From: Bacillus spongiae
Lineage (GTDB): Bacteria > Bacillota > Bacilli > Bacillales > Bacillaceae_K
DNA length: 64,000 nucleotides
Reading direction: 5' to 3'
NCBI RefSeq assembly: GCF_037120725.1
Contig: NZ_JBBAXC010000009.1
Span: forward strand, 123,604 to 187,603
How positions within the stretch are numbered: the stretch's first letter is position 1; the number at the start of each line of letters is the position of its first letter. Shown in pieces: positions 1-7,143 of the stretch. Below the pieces are notes generated by a model. The model did no database searches, was not told the origin of the DNA, and saw nothing but the letters and a program-made list of their open reading frames with translations. A program made the translations under genes and the position numbers.

Positions 1-563
1 TCATCTTGTAATGGTTCATCATCTAACTCTGTATCCACTAAATATTGAATTCCATTTTCAGCAAGCCCCATATAGTAAGGAAACGCATCGATTAACATCC
101 GTTCAAAATGGTCATTTGGCTCACGTCGCACCATCTCATAACAAGCTTTTTCCATTTGATCTAGACGTTTTTCCCATAAGCTTTTCCATTCCCCAACACG
201 GCTACTATAGACAATTTTTTCAGGAATTAATCGCCCCCGTTGATGAAACTTTGCTAATTTTCTACCCAACTTTTTTTCTCGAGGAGGAGGTAGCTGCTGA
301 TTTTGTACGACCACAAAGTCCTTCCCTTCATGAGTAATTAAAAATTTGCCTTCATTCGCCTTTATAAACGAGGAAACATATCGGTCGCCACGTTCTTTTA
401 AATGCTCAGACATTTGATATAACTCCACTAAGTATTCTTGTTCCACATTTGTCACATTTACAATAGAATATACTACACCATCTTTTACGTAACGCTCATA
501 CCGTTCATGATCCATAATTTTACTGGCATTAATTCCAAAATAATATTCCAAAACCTCTTGCAA
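1..563 (-). CDS. yutH: Spore coat-associated protein YutH (partial, C-terminus beyond left edge)
   Basis: The reading frame is open from the left edge to a stop at 579-581. The best start is a TTG at 561-563, with an AAAGGGG ribosome binding site eight bases upstream. About 187 residues are visible. The protein contains a FGINASKI stretch near the N-terminus and a basic segment (LGRKLAKFHQRGR) typical of the CotS/YutH kinase-like coat proteins. The family is known from Bacillus spore coats; no catalytic loop is visible in this part. The neighbouring yutG, yutF, yutE, yutD and yutC-type genes follow the B. subtilis order, which supports the name. The rest of the gene lies outside the window. 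Confidence 0.75.
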   Translation of the reverse strand, partial: MQEVLEYYFGINASKIMDHERYERYVKDGVVYSIVNVTNVEQEYLVELYQMSEHLKERGDRYVSSFIKANEGKFLITHEGKDFVVVQNQQLPPPREKKLGRKLAKFHQRGRLIPEKIVYSSRVGEWKSLWEKRLDQMEKACYEMVRREPNDHFERMLIDAFPYYMGLAENGIQYLVDTELDDEPLQD

Positions 564-753
564 CCCATCATCCCCTTTTTACTTCTCTTACTACATATCT
601 ATATGTTGTAAACTTACAAAGCTTAACTAACAACGTGAATAAATCGATTCGTTGTAGGGAAAAAAGGGAATATACAATTTTAAGCACTTCATAAACATTG
701 ATTACTTTATGTATTTAATCATAAAACCAATAAAAAAAGAAAAGGTGACAATC

Positions 754-1251
754 ATGAAAGAAAGTAAAATGCATCTATCAGAAGAAACCGCTAGAAAGTG
801 GCTACACGAAAGAGGAGTAGAAATTGATGATATCGCGGATTTAGTGATGTTTCTTCAAAAAAAATATCATCCTAATTTAAAAATGGAAGAATGTGTTCAT
901 AACGTTGAACGCGTCCTATCTAAAAGAGAAGTTCAAAATGCAATTTTAACCGGAATTCAACTTGATCGCTTAACAGAGCAAGGCTTATTAGAAGAACCGT
1001 TACAATCCATTATTTCTGTGGATGAGGGCTTATACGGTGTAGATGAAATATTAGCCTTTTCAATTGTCAATGTGTATGGCTCCATCGGTTTCACGAACTA
1101 TGGCTATATTGATAAGGAGAAACCAGGTATTTTAGATAGGCTTAATGATAAATCTTTAAAACAATGCCATACATTTTTAGATGATATCGTTGGCGCAATT
1201 GCAGCTGCAGCTTCTTCACGATTGGCTCATCGGGCCGCTAATGTGGAATAA
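754..1251 (+). CDS. yutG: Phosphatidylglycerophosphatase A-type protein (YutG)
   Basis: The 165-residue product matches the PgpA family, which dephosphorylates phosphatidylglycerol phosphate during phospholipid synthesis at the membrane. A conserved block near residues 95-125 contains DEILAFSIVNVYGSIG and TNYGYIDK, followed by an Ala-rich helix near the C-terminus. An in-frame ATG exists 15 codons upstream at 709, but the ATG at 754 has a good AAAGGTGA ribosome binding site and gives the usual family length. The gene is monocistronic, diverges from yutH and is closed by a strong terminator. Whether this Bacillus paralogue acts on the same lipid as E. coli PgpA is inference. Confidence 0.8.
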   Translation: MKESKMHLSEETARKWLHERGVEIDDIADLVMFLQKKYHPNLKMEECVHNVERVLSKREVQNAILTGIQLDRLTEQGLLEEPLQSIISVDEGLYGVDEILAFSIVNVYGSIGFTNYGYIDKEKPGILDRLNDKSLKQCHTFLDDIVGAIAAAASSRLAHRAANVE

Positions 1252-1268
1252 GTTGATAACAATGTAAA

Positions 1269-1309
1269 AATGAAAACCACCTCCTCAAAAGCGTGGTTTT
1301 CATTTTTTT
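1269..1309 (+). terminator. Rho-independent terminator of yutG
   Basis: An eleven-base stem (ATGAAAACCAC with GTGGTTTTCAT) has a 12-base loop and is followed by a run of T residues. It lies 18 bases after the yutG stop. Confidence 0.85.
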
Positions 1310-1484
1310 ACTGTCATGACCTCTTTATAAAAATAAATAACCATTATAATTCTCTTCCTATATTCCTCTTTGAAGAGGGAAGGCCTATTTTCAAACCTTA
1401 AGAAGTTAATCTCCACTATACAGCTAGTACATTTTTTCCTCCTATAACTAAGCAGCTTGTAAAGCAAACAACCATAAATATTAT

Positions 1485-1629
1485 AGAGGTACAACGACTT
1501 ATTCGCCTGAATTTGGTACTGGTCTAGGGATGACGATTGTAAATAGTCTTTATCCTCGCTCATGGTGGCATCTCTGAAAGCCAAGTTACAAAAGGAAAGA
1601 CGATTACAGTATATTTACCAAAGAACTAA
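1485..1629 (+). pseudogene. Decayed C-terminal fragment of a sensor histidine kinase
   Basis: Two adjacent frames together read as the end of a HATPase_c domain. From 1485 the frame gives GTTTYSPEFGTGLGMTIVNS, with the G2-box GTGLGM. After a +1 frame change near 1551 the other frame gives LAHGGISES and then GKTITVYLPKN followed by TAA at 1627-1629. No start, HisKA or upstream ATPase sequence is recognisable, and there is no ribosome binding site. It is a relic of a deleted two-component gene. The short minus-strand frame across 1300-1584 is not supported by anything else. Confidence 0.6.
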
Positions 1630-1658
1630 CAAGGGTCCGATGAAAGAAAAACATTGAT

Positions 1659-1693
1659 AACGGCCCCTTAATAAATGCTTAAGGGGACCGTTG
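1659..1693 (-). terminator. Probable terminator downstream of yutF
   Basis: A near-perfect inverted repeat, AACGGCCCCTTAA with TTAAGGGGACCGTT (one bulge), has a 7-base loop. It lies 21 bases past the yutF stop. The T-run on the minus strand begins several bases after the stem, so the call is moderate. Confidence 0.45.
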
Positions 1694-1713
1694 ACAATGC
1701 TAACCTACTACCA

Positions 1714-2478
1714 TCAAACCTCCCATTCACTTAGTGATTGAACGGTATACGTTGGTTGAGTAGTTTTTTCTTTTAATATTTCTTTTGTCGTGACTCCTGT
1801 ATGAACAAGTAATGTATCTATTCCTGAGCGGATTCCAGCTGAAATATCTGTATCATAATTATCTCCTACCATTAGCGTCTCTTCTTTTGAAACACCTAGC
1901 ACCTTTAATGCTTGCTCCATAATGATCGGCTCTGGTTTTCCAATAAAAATGGGCTGTGTTTGCGTAGATACCGTCACGACAGAAGTTAATGAACCATTCC
2001 CTGGTAACAATCCACGCTCTGTTGGAATCGCAATATCTCCATTTGTTGAAATAAATGTAGCGCCATTTCGAACACCTAAACAAGCAAGTGCCAGTTTTTC
2101 ATAACTAATACCGCGGTCCATTCCAACGACTACGAAATCCGGATTTTCTTCACTAATTATTAAACCCTTTTCTTCAATAGCTGAACGAATTCCCTCTTCC
2201 CCAATAATATATACTGTTGCCCCCGCTTTTCTTGCTTGAATATACTGAGCAGTTGCCATTGAAGTAGTAAATACTTGTGATTCATCGGTAGGGATATCAA
2301 ACTTACAAAGCTTTTCAGCTACTTGATCTGGCCTTCTTGAAGAGTTGTTTGTAACAAATAAATACGGAATTCCCTTACTCTTTAAACGATGTACAAAATC
2401 ACCCGCCTCTTCAATCTTTTCTTTTCCACGATACATAGTTCCATCCAAATCAATTAAATACCCTTTATATTGTTTCAT
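1714..2478 (-). CDS. yutF: HAD-superfamily subclass IIA phosphatase YutF (NagD-like)
   Basis: The 254-residue protein belongs to the HAD-IIA family of small-molecule phosphatases. Motif I DLDGTMYRG is near residue 10, motif II VTNNSSR near 45, the motif III lysine in GKPEP near 175, and motif IV GDNYDTDI near 205. The catalytic nucleophile is the first Asp of DLDGT. The substrate is not known from sequence. The ATG at 2478 follows an AGAGGAAGAGGAAC purine-rich binding site. An upstream in-frame ATG at 2508 has none and would add ten atypical residues. It is separated from yutE by a terminator, so it probably has its own promoter. Confidence 0.88.
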   Translation of the reverse strand: MKQYKGYLIDLDGTMYRGKEKIEEAGDFVHRLKSKGIPYLFVTNNSSRRPDQVAEKLCKFDIPTDESQVFTTSMATAQYIQARKAGATVYIIGEEGIRSAIEEKGLIISEENPDFVVVGMDRGISYEKLALACLGVRNGATFISTNGDIAIPTERGLLPGNGSLTSVVTVSTQTQPIFIGKPEPIIMEQALKVLGVSKEETLMVGDNYDTDISAGIRSGIDTLLVHTGVTTKEILKEKTTQPTYTVQSLSEWEV

Positions 2479-2533
2479 GTTCCTCTTCCTCTCAAAGTTT
2501 CCATACATATAGAATATGCTGATTTATAAAATT

Positions 2534-2563
2534 AAAAACGCTTTCATTAAGAAAGCGTTTTTC
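2534..2563 (-). terminator. Terminator of yutE
   Basis: A stem AAACGCTTTC with GAAAGCGTTT and a 5-base loop is followed on the minus strand by T-rich sequence. It sits just after the yutE stop and before yutF, separating the two transcripts. Confidence 0.75.
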
Positions 2564-2567
2564 CTCA

Positions 2568-3005
2568 CTAATTACGAAAAGCAGAAACTGGTCCTAACTC
2601 ATTCGTTAAATATTCGCGCACCTTTGCTGAATAGGCAGAAAGTGATTCCATATGGGTTTGAAAATCAGTTAAGATTTTCGAATGATCTACCTCCGTATAT
2701 TGTTGAACAAGCATCTTACGGTATGAAATAACTTTCTTTAAATCCACTGACATCTTTTCGGTTATTACTTTTTCATCTGTTAAAATATCAACTATGTCCT
2801 CATAGCTTCCTGGATCACGCATGATAAAACCATCAATCATACTATTACCTACATCTAAAATTGCCTCAATAACGGTATGAGCCCATCTCTCGATTGCCGC
2901 TTGCTCAAGGAGTGTTACTTTCATAAATGGTTGTTGCAAATGTTTTAGCTGATGATCCATAAAGGTTAGCATTTCTTCAATTTTTTCTCTATCCACAAAG
3001 TACAC
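2568..3005 (-). CDS. yutE: DUF86 / HepT-like HEPN-fold protein YutE
   Basis: The 145-residue protein matches DUF86, the HepT family of HEPN folds. Conserved features are AAIERWAHTVIEAILDVGNSMI near residues 38-60 and YEDIVDIL near 75-85. In toxin members the C-terminal helix carries an R-X4-6-H motif with a nearby Tyr. Here it reads RKMLVQQYTEVDH, so the His is replaced by Gln while Arg and Tyr remain. There is no MNT-type nucleotidyltransferase antitoxin next to it. Toxin activity is therefore doubtful and a housekeeping role more likely. Translation starts at GTG 3005 behind AAGGGGC. It is syntenic with B. subtilis yutE. Confidence 0.8.
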   Translation of the reverse strand: MYFVDREKIEEMLTFMDHQLKHLQQPFMKVTLLEQAAIERWAHTVIEAILDVGNSMIDGFIMRDPGSYEDIVDILTDEKVITEKMSVDLKKVISYRKMLVQQYTEVDHSKILTDFQTHMESLSAYSAKVREYLTNELGPVSAFRN

Positions 3006-3127
3006 TTAAATGCCCCTTCTTTCCTTGAAAAAGTCATTTCTTATTTTATCACAAAAATGCACACACCGCTTTTTCTGATATGATAATATGTAATAAATAA
3101 ATTGATCTATCGAAAGGCAGGATGAAG

Positions 3128-3394
3128 ATGACTGAACGATTTTTCTTGTATGATGATATGGAAGAAACAAAAACGCGCTTTGTAAGCTTTATGGGAGAGT
3201 ACCAACGCTACGATCTTGCCATCATGACAACGGAACGCTATTACGGAAAAAAACTTGTCCTTGATATTCAAGGAGGACGCTTTGCCATTATCGGGAATGA
3301 TGACCTAGATGAGCCAGGTTATATAGAAAATGTGTATAAAGTTTCTGAGGAAGAAGCAAATGAACTTCGTGCTTTTCTGACCGACATCGTTTAA
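3128..3394 (+). CDS. DUF3055 (SAV0927-type) protein
   Basis: A small 88-residue cytosolic protein of unknown function, recognised by TERFFLYDDMEETKTRFVSF at the N-terminus and GGRFAIIGNDDL in the middle. It has no signal peptide or membrane segment and no obvious catalytic residues. Two in-frame ATGs occur at 3122 and 3128. The second is chosen because it sits at better spacing from the GGCAGG binding site. The family is widespread in Bacillaceae and staphylococci. It diverges from yutE and is followed 50 bases later by another small gene on the same strand. Confidence 0.75.
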   Translation: MTERFFLYDDMEETKTRFVSFMGEYQRYDLAIMTTERYYGKKLVLDIQGGRFAIIGNDDLDEPGYIENVYKVSEEEANELRAFLTDIV

Positions 3395-3444
3395 TAGTAT
3401 GATTTTAAACGTACCCTCCATACTAAAGGAGAAGGAGGGATGGC

Positions 3445-3720
3445 ATGAGTTTTTATTTAGATGATGAAAACTATCACGACTTTTCTAATGTCGAAGCAGG
3501 GAAAAATAATTTAATTCCTGAACAACTGCCAGAAGGACCATATGGCAGTCCAAGAGGGAAAGATGTTCCCGTTCAAAATAAATCTACCCCTTGGAAAAAC
3601 GGCCAACGTTACTATAGTGCTTTTAATTATGAATTTAAATCTCTTCATCAAGGACTACCACGGGAAATGGATGGTTCTCATCCTCCTCATGATAATCCAA
3701 AGGAAGACGAAAATAAATAA
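3445..3720 (+). CDS. Small conserved hypothetical protein, probably disordered
   Basis: The 91-residue product is rich in Pro, Asn, charged and aromatic residues, with EGPYGSPRGKDVPVQNKSTP in the middle and SHPPHDNP near the C-terminus. It has no hydrophobic segment, so it is likely cytosolic and largely unstructured. A strong AGGAGGG site precedes the ATG at 3445. I believe similar proteins occur beside yutD in other Bacillaceae, but I cannot name a family or a function. Its stop codon lies inside the shared bidirectional terminator. Confidence 0.65.
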   Translation: MSFYLDDENYHDFSNVEAGKNNLIPEQLPEGPYGSPRGKDVPVQNKSTPWKNGQRYYSAFNYEFKSLHQGLPREMDGSHPPHDNPKEDENK

Positions 3721-3746
3721 GGTCAAAGTTGGACCTTATTTATTTT
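3713..3746. terminator. Bidirectional terminator between two convergent small genes
   Basis: An inverted repeat AAATAAGGTC with GACCTTATTT and a short loop has A-rich sequence on one side and T-runs on the other. It therefore works for both the plus-strand small gene and the minus-strand yutD. Confidence 0.7.
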
Positions 3747-4014
3747 TGGTTTTTTTTAGCACAAAATAAGCACATCCAAAATTACAAAATTCATATAAAT
3801 AATCATCAAGAGTGGAAATCTTACTATCATATGAGGATTTAGGGTTTTGATCATTAAAAAAGCCCTTTAATCTTAATTGACCGTATCCCCAGTCACCAAC
3901 AATGTAATCATACTTGGATAAAATGTCGCTATACCTCCCGCGGAATGCCTCTTCATTGAATCCTTCGCGATATTCCTTTAAGATTTCATACGATGTTTTA
4001 TTTATGTCGATCAC
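3736..4014 (-). CDS. yutD: DUF1027 protein YutD
   Basis: A 92-residue protein with the family hallmark FNEEAFRGRYSDILSKYDYI followed by VGDWGYGQLRLKGFF. The C-terminal part contains LYEFCNFGCAYFVLKK with two conserved Cys. The function is unknown. It is cytosolic, with no signal sequence. A GTG at 4023 is in frame, but the second GTG at 4014 has AGAGGTGA at normal spacing and gives the family length, so it is preferred. It sits between the small hypothetical gene and the divergent yutC-type lipoprotein, as in B. subtilis. Confidence 0.85.
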   Translation of the reverse strand: MIDINKTSYEILKEYREGFNEEAFRGRYSDILSKYDYIVGDWGYGQLRLKGFFNDQNPKSSYDSKISTLDDYLYEFCNFGCAYFVLKKTKNK

Positions 4015-4140
4015 AAATTTCACCTCTCTTCGTCCTATTCAATCTTAACGACCTCTCTAGATTATAACGCATTTTCCCCATTAATTACTAAGTAGAAAAA
4101 GTAAAACAATGGTCATCCTATTGGATGAGGAGGTGTTACA

Positions 4141-4824
4141 TTGAGAAAATCCGCGGTAACAATCAGTATAGTATCCCTCTCCCTTATTGGATCAGCCTGT
4201 GCAAATAGTTACGGCAGTGATGAAATGATTGTGAATGATGATGGAAACACTATTAATATTGCCAATAAAAATGATTTATTTAATAAAAAAGGAAATGTAT
4301 CAACAGAGGGAACTGTCTCAAAATATGGCTATGTTCGCCATCAAAAAAATCCAGCTGGAAATGGTCAAATTTCTATGGAAAATATGTATTCCCTTAATCG
4401 AAAAGAAATGGCGGATATTATTAGCGAGTTGAGTGTTACTCTTCCAAAAGTAAACGACTGTGCTGCGCTTGTCACAGATGAAGAGGTTCTTGTCTCCTAC
4501 ACAACGAACGAAGTAGATGAGCAAGGTCGCTTTGAAGTTGCTGACCAAGTAAAGAAAACAGCTTTATCCGTTTTGCCCCGTTGGTACCATGTTTATGTGA
4601 CCGATGATAAAATGCTTATGAGAGATGTAGAGAACTTAGCCCCGCTTAGTTCAAATTCTGAAGAGTCAAGTGATCAAATAGATAACGTTATTCGCTTGAT
4701 GTTGGAAAGCTCTCCCCAAGGGCAGAATGTTGAATCATCAAACGAGGAAATGTCTACGGACATGAAATATAAGGAAAAAGGACCTGCACGATACGATTTC
4801 ACTAAGCAAAACATGAATCGATAG
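4141..4824 (+). CDS. YhcN/YlaJ-family sporulation lipoprotein (YutC-like)
   Basis: A 227-residue secreted lipoprotein. Residues 1-20 form a signal peptide ending LSLIGSAC; the -3 position is Gly, slightly off the usual lipobox. The body contains ADIISELSVTLPKVNDCAAL and VKKTALSVLPRWYHVYVTDD, the core of the YhcN/YlaJ family found in the spore membrane and implicated in germination or outgrowth. The C-terminus is polar. Translation starts at TTG 4141 with an excellent GAGGAGGTG site. The position corresponds to B. subtilis yutC. It is convergent with lipA across a shared terminator. Confidence 0.82.
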   Translation: MRKSAVTISIVSLSLIGSACANSYGSDEMIVNDDGNTINIANKNDLFNKKGNVSTEGTVSKYGYVRHQKNPAGNGQISMENMYSLNRKEMADIISELSVTLPKVNDCAALVTDEEVLVSYTTNEVDEQGRFEVADQVKKTALSVLPRWYHVYVTDDKMLMRDVENLAPLSSNSEESSDQIDNVIRLMLESSPQGQNVESSNEEMSTDMKYKEKGPARYDFTKQNMNR

Positions 4825-4837
4825 AAAAAAAGTGATA

Positions 4838-4874
4838 ATAAAAAAGTTCAGTGAGCGATCACTGAACTTTTTTC
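4838..4874. terminator. Bidirectional terminator between the yutC-type gene and lipA
   Basis: AAAAGTTCAGTGA pairs with TCACTGAACTTTT around a 4-base loop, with A- and T-runs on opposite sides. Confidence 0.88.
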
Positions 4875-4875
4875 A

Positions 4876-5790
4876 TTACGCTTCTACAGCTGATTCGCCA
4901 AGTTCTTGCTTCGCTTTTGCAGCTGCATTAACTTGTTCATCTGCGTGGTAAGAAGATCGCACTAATGGACCTGCCTCACAATGGCTAAATCCTTTTTCCA
5001 TAGCTATTTTTCTTAATTCTCCAAATTCATCTGGTGAATAATATTTTTGCACTTTCAAATGTTTTTTAGATGGCTGTAAATACTGACCAATTGCCATAAT
5101 ATCAACATTGTTTGCACGTAAGTCATCCATTGTTTGAATAATCTCTTCTTTTGTTTCACCTAGTCCAACCATAATACTGGACTTCGTCGGTACGTCTGGC
5201 TGAAGTTCTTTTGCCATTCGAAGCACTTCTAGGGAACGGTCATATTTTGCCCTTGCTCGTACTCTCGGAGTTAGGCGCTCCACCGTTTCAATATTATGAT
5301 TAAAGATATCTGGCTTGGCATCCATCAATGTTTTAACATTCTCATAAAGGCCACCCATATCAGAAGGTAATACTTCAATGGTTGTGAAGGGGCTTTTACG
5401 GCGAATAGCTCGAACTGTTTCAGCAAACACCTCGGATCCTCCATCTTTCAAATCATCTCGGGCAACAGCTGTTACCACAACATGTTTTAAGTTCATTAAT
5501 TCCACAGAATCTGCAACACGCTCTGGCTCTTGCCAGTCAAGCTCGGTTGGTAGTCCCGTTTTGACTGCACAGAAACGACAGGCACGTGTACAAACATCAC
5601 CTAAAATCATAAAGGTAGCTGTTCGTCTCGTTCCCCAACACTCATGAATGTTCGGACATTTTGCTTCCTCACAAACCGTATGCAAATTCTTCTCGCGCAT
5701 CATTTTCTTAAGACCTGTATAGTTTTCATTCGTGTTAAGTTTTATTTTTAACCAATCAGGTTTACGTAAATATTCATCTTTCTTACTCAT
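4876..5790 (-). CDS. lipA: Lipoyl synthase
   Basis: A radical-SAM enzyme that inserts sulfur into octanoyl groups on lipoyl domains such as GcvH, which is also encoded in this window. The 304-residue protein carries the auxiliary-cluster motif [13 protein letters not shown] near residue 40 and the radical-SAM CX3CX2C motif CTRACRFC near residue 70. It also has [13 protein letters not shown] between them and the C-terminal RSSYHA motif. The ATG at 5790 follows GGAGATG; an in-frame ATG at 5931 would add 47 atypical residues. It is convergent with the yutC-type gene and divergent from lytH, as in B. subtilis. The product is cytosolic and iron-sulfur dependent, so it needs the SUF system encoded further along. 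Confidence 0.95.
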   Translation of the reverse strand: MSKKDEYLRKPDWLKIKLNTNENYTGLKKMMREKNLHTVCEEAKCPNIHECWGTRRTATFMILGDVCTRACRFCAVKTGLPTELDWQEPERVADSVELMNLKHVVVTAVARDDLKDGGSEVFAETVRAIRRKSPFTTIEVLPSDMGGLYENVKTLMDAKPDIFNHNIETVERLTPRVRARAKYDRSLEVLRMAKELQPDVPTKSSIMVGLGETKEEIIQTMDDLRANNVDIMAIGQYLQPSKKHLKVQKYYSPDEFGELRKIAMEKGFSHCEAGPLVRSSYHADEQVNAAAKAKQELGESAVEA

Positions 5791-6007
5791 ACAATCATCT
5801 CCATTCTTCCATAATGATACCACTAAAAATAGAAGGAAAACATTTATGTATTTTAAACCATTTACGAAGTTCTTCTTTGACACTGTATCATACTGAAATA
5901 ACGAAAACAAGCATTCGGTTTCAGCTTCCAATTATTGATATAAATGAATTTCTATCCATGTAACACAATAAGAGAAGAAGCTAGGAAGCTAATGAAGGAG
6001 GAGGTAA

Positions 6008-7003
6008 GTGTTGAAAAAAGTTCTTTATCTAATCGTAATGCTCTTTCTCTTTTCCTCCTTAAGACCTTTTCATGCTCAAGGAAAAGAATTAAGTGAGGCT
6101 GATCGTTATCGCCTTCGCATGGAACTTTATACAAAAATGGAAGCAGCTACTCAAATTCCATGGTACTATTTAGCTGCGATAGATCAATATGAACGTAGTT
6201 GGCGATTTTCAAGAAAAGACATCCCAAACCCTAAAGGGGTTATTTCCATCTATTTTTCAAAAGAGGAATGGGCAGGTGCGTTAAACCCTAACTTAGAAGA
6301 TCAAACTCCTAATACGATTGCTTTTTTTAATGGAATTGGAGAAGATGGAAACAATGACGGAAAAGCCGATCGTGAGAATGATGAAGATATTCTTATGGCA
6401 ATAAGCCAACAAATTTTACAATACGGAATCGATGAAGATAATTTTAAAATTGGTTTATGGAATATCTATAAACGTGATAAAACTGTCAGTATTATAATGG
6501 GAAAAGCGAAAATTTATAAAACATATGGAAGTATTTCACTAGATGAAAAATCTTTCCCACTACCACTTCGTTTTAACTATAGCTATCGGAATACATGGGG
6601 CGATGCTCGTGGATGGGGTGGAAGGCGCATTCATGAAGGAACTGATATATTTGCTGATTATGGCGTACCTGTCCGCTCAACTTGCTACGGTATTATTGAA
6701 ATGAAAGGGTGGAACCGTTACGGGGGATGGAGAATTGGAATAAGAGATATTAATAATACGTACCATTACTTCGCCCACCTTAGTGGATTTTCAAAAGGAT
6801 TAACGATTGGACAAACCGTAAAACCAGGACAGATTATTGGCGGGGTTGGGAGTACTGGCTACGGTCCGCCAGGTACTTCTGGTAAATTCCCACCCCATTT
6901 ACACTATGGAATGTATAAAGACAACGGCTTTACGGAATGGTCCTTTGATCCATACCCTCATTTAAAGCTTTGGGAGAGACAAGAAAGGCAAAAACAACGA
7001 TAA
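6008..7003 (+). CDS. lytH: Sporulation L-Ala-D-Glu endopeptidase LytH (M23)
   Basis: A 331-residue exported metallopeptidase that in B. subtilis produces single L-alanine side chains in spore cortex peptidoglycan. It has an N-terminal signal segment (residues 3-24), an unassigned middle region, and an M23/LytM domain near 205-315. Zn-ligand motifs are HEGTD and HLHYG; the GSTGYGPPG loop precedes the second. The start is GTG 6008 or TTG 6011, both served by AAGGAGGAGG. In B. subtilis the gene is expressed in the mother cell under sigma K; I see no convincing sigma K promoter here. It directly follows divergent lipA, as in B. subtilis, but yunB is not next to it. Confidence 0.92.
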   Translation: MLKKVLYLIVMLFLFSSLRPFHAQGKELSEADRYRLRMELYTKMEAATQIPWYYLAAIDQYERSWRFSRKDIPNPKGVISIYFSKEEWAGALNPNLEDQTPNTIAFFNGIGEDGNNDGKADRENDEDILMAISQQILQYGIDEDNFKIGLWNIYKRDKTVSIIMGKAKIYKTYGSISLDEKSFPLPLRFNYSYRNTWGDARGWGGRRIHEGTDIFADYGVPVRSTCYGIIEMKGWNRYGGWRIGIRDINNTYHYFAHLSGFSKGLTIGQTVKPGQIIGGVGSTGYGPPGTSGKFPPHLHYGMYKDNGFTEWSFDPYPHLKLWERQERQKQR

Positions 7004-7039
7004 AAAAGAGCCTCGGATTATCCGAAGCTCTTTTTTCTT
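7002..7039. terminator. Bidirectional terminator between lytH and the transporter operon
   Basis: AAAGAGCCTCGGA pairs with TCCGAAGCTCTTT (one mismatch) around a 3-base loop, with a T-run on each strand. Confidence 0.85.
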
Positions 7040-7041
7040 CT

Positions 7042-7143
7042 TCATTGTTTTGACTTTTTCACAGCATTAAATATACTTGCTGCTAAGCCTCCCCAAATGA
7101 TAACCACTCCAACTACCATCATCACAATTGCACTCGTATCCAT
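7042..7143 (-). CDS. metS: MetS-type small subunit of an NSS-family transporter
   Basis: A 33-residue single-span membrane protein, MDTSAIVMMVVGVVIIWGG plus a short tail ending KKSKQ. Its ATG shares one base with the TAA stop of the large transporter gene (TAATG overlap), so translation is probably coupled. Small partners of this type follow NSS methionine/alanine transporters in Firmicutes and actinobacteria; in Corynebacterium glutamicum MetS is needed with MetP for methionine uptake. The assignment rests on length, one transmembrane helix with a basic C-terminus, and position. Confidence 0.85.
   Translation of the reverse strand: MDTSAIVMMVVGVVIIWGGLAASIFNAVKKSKQ

Noticed and set aside
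1300..1584. 94-codon minus-strand frame after yutG
   Set aside because: Low-complexity translation, no ribosome binding site, overlaps a terminator and the kinase relic on the other strand.
2568..3005. HepT/MNT toxin-antitoxin module
   Set aside because: The catalytic His is missing and there is no nucleotidyltransferase partner.
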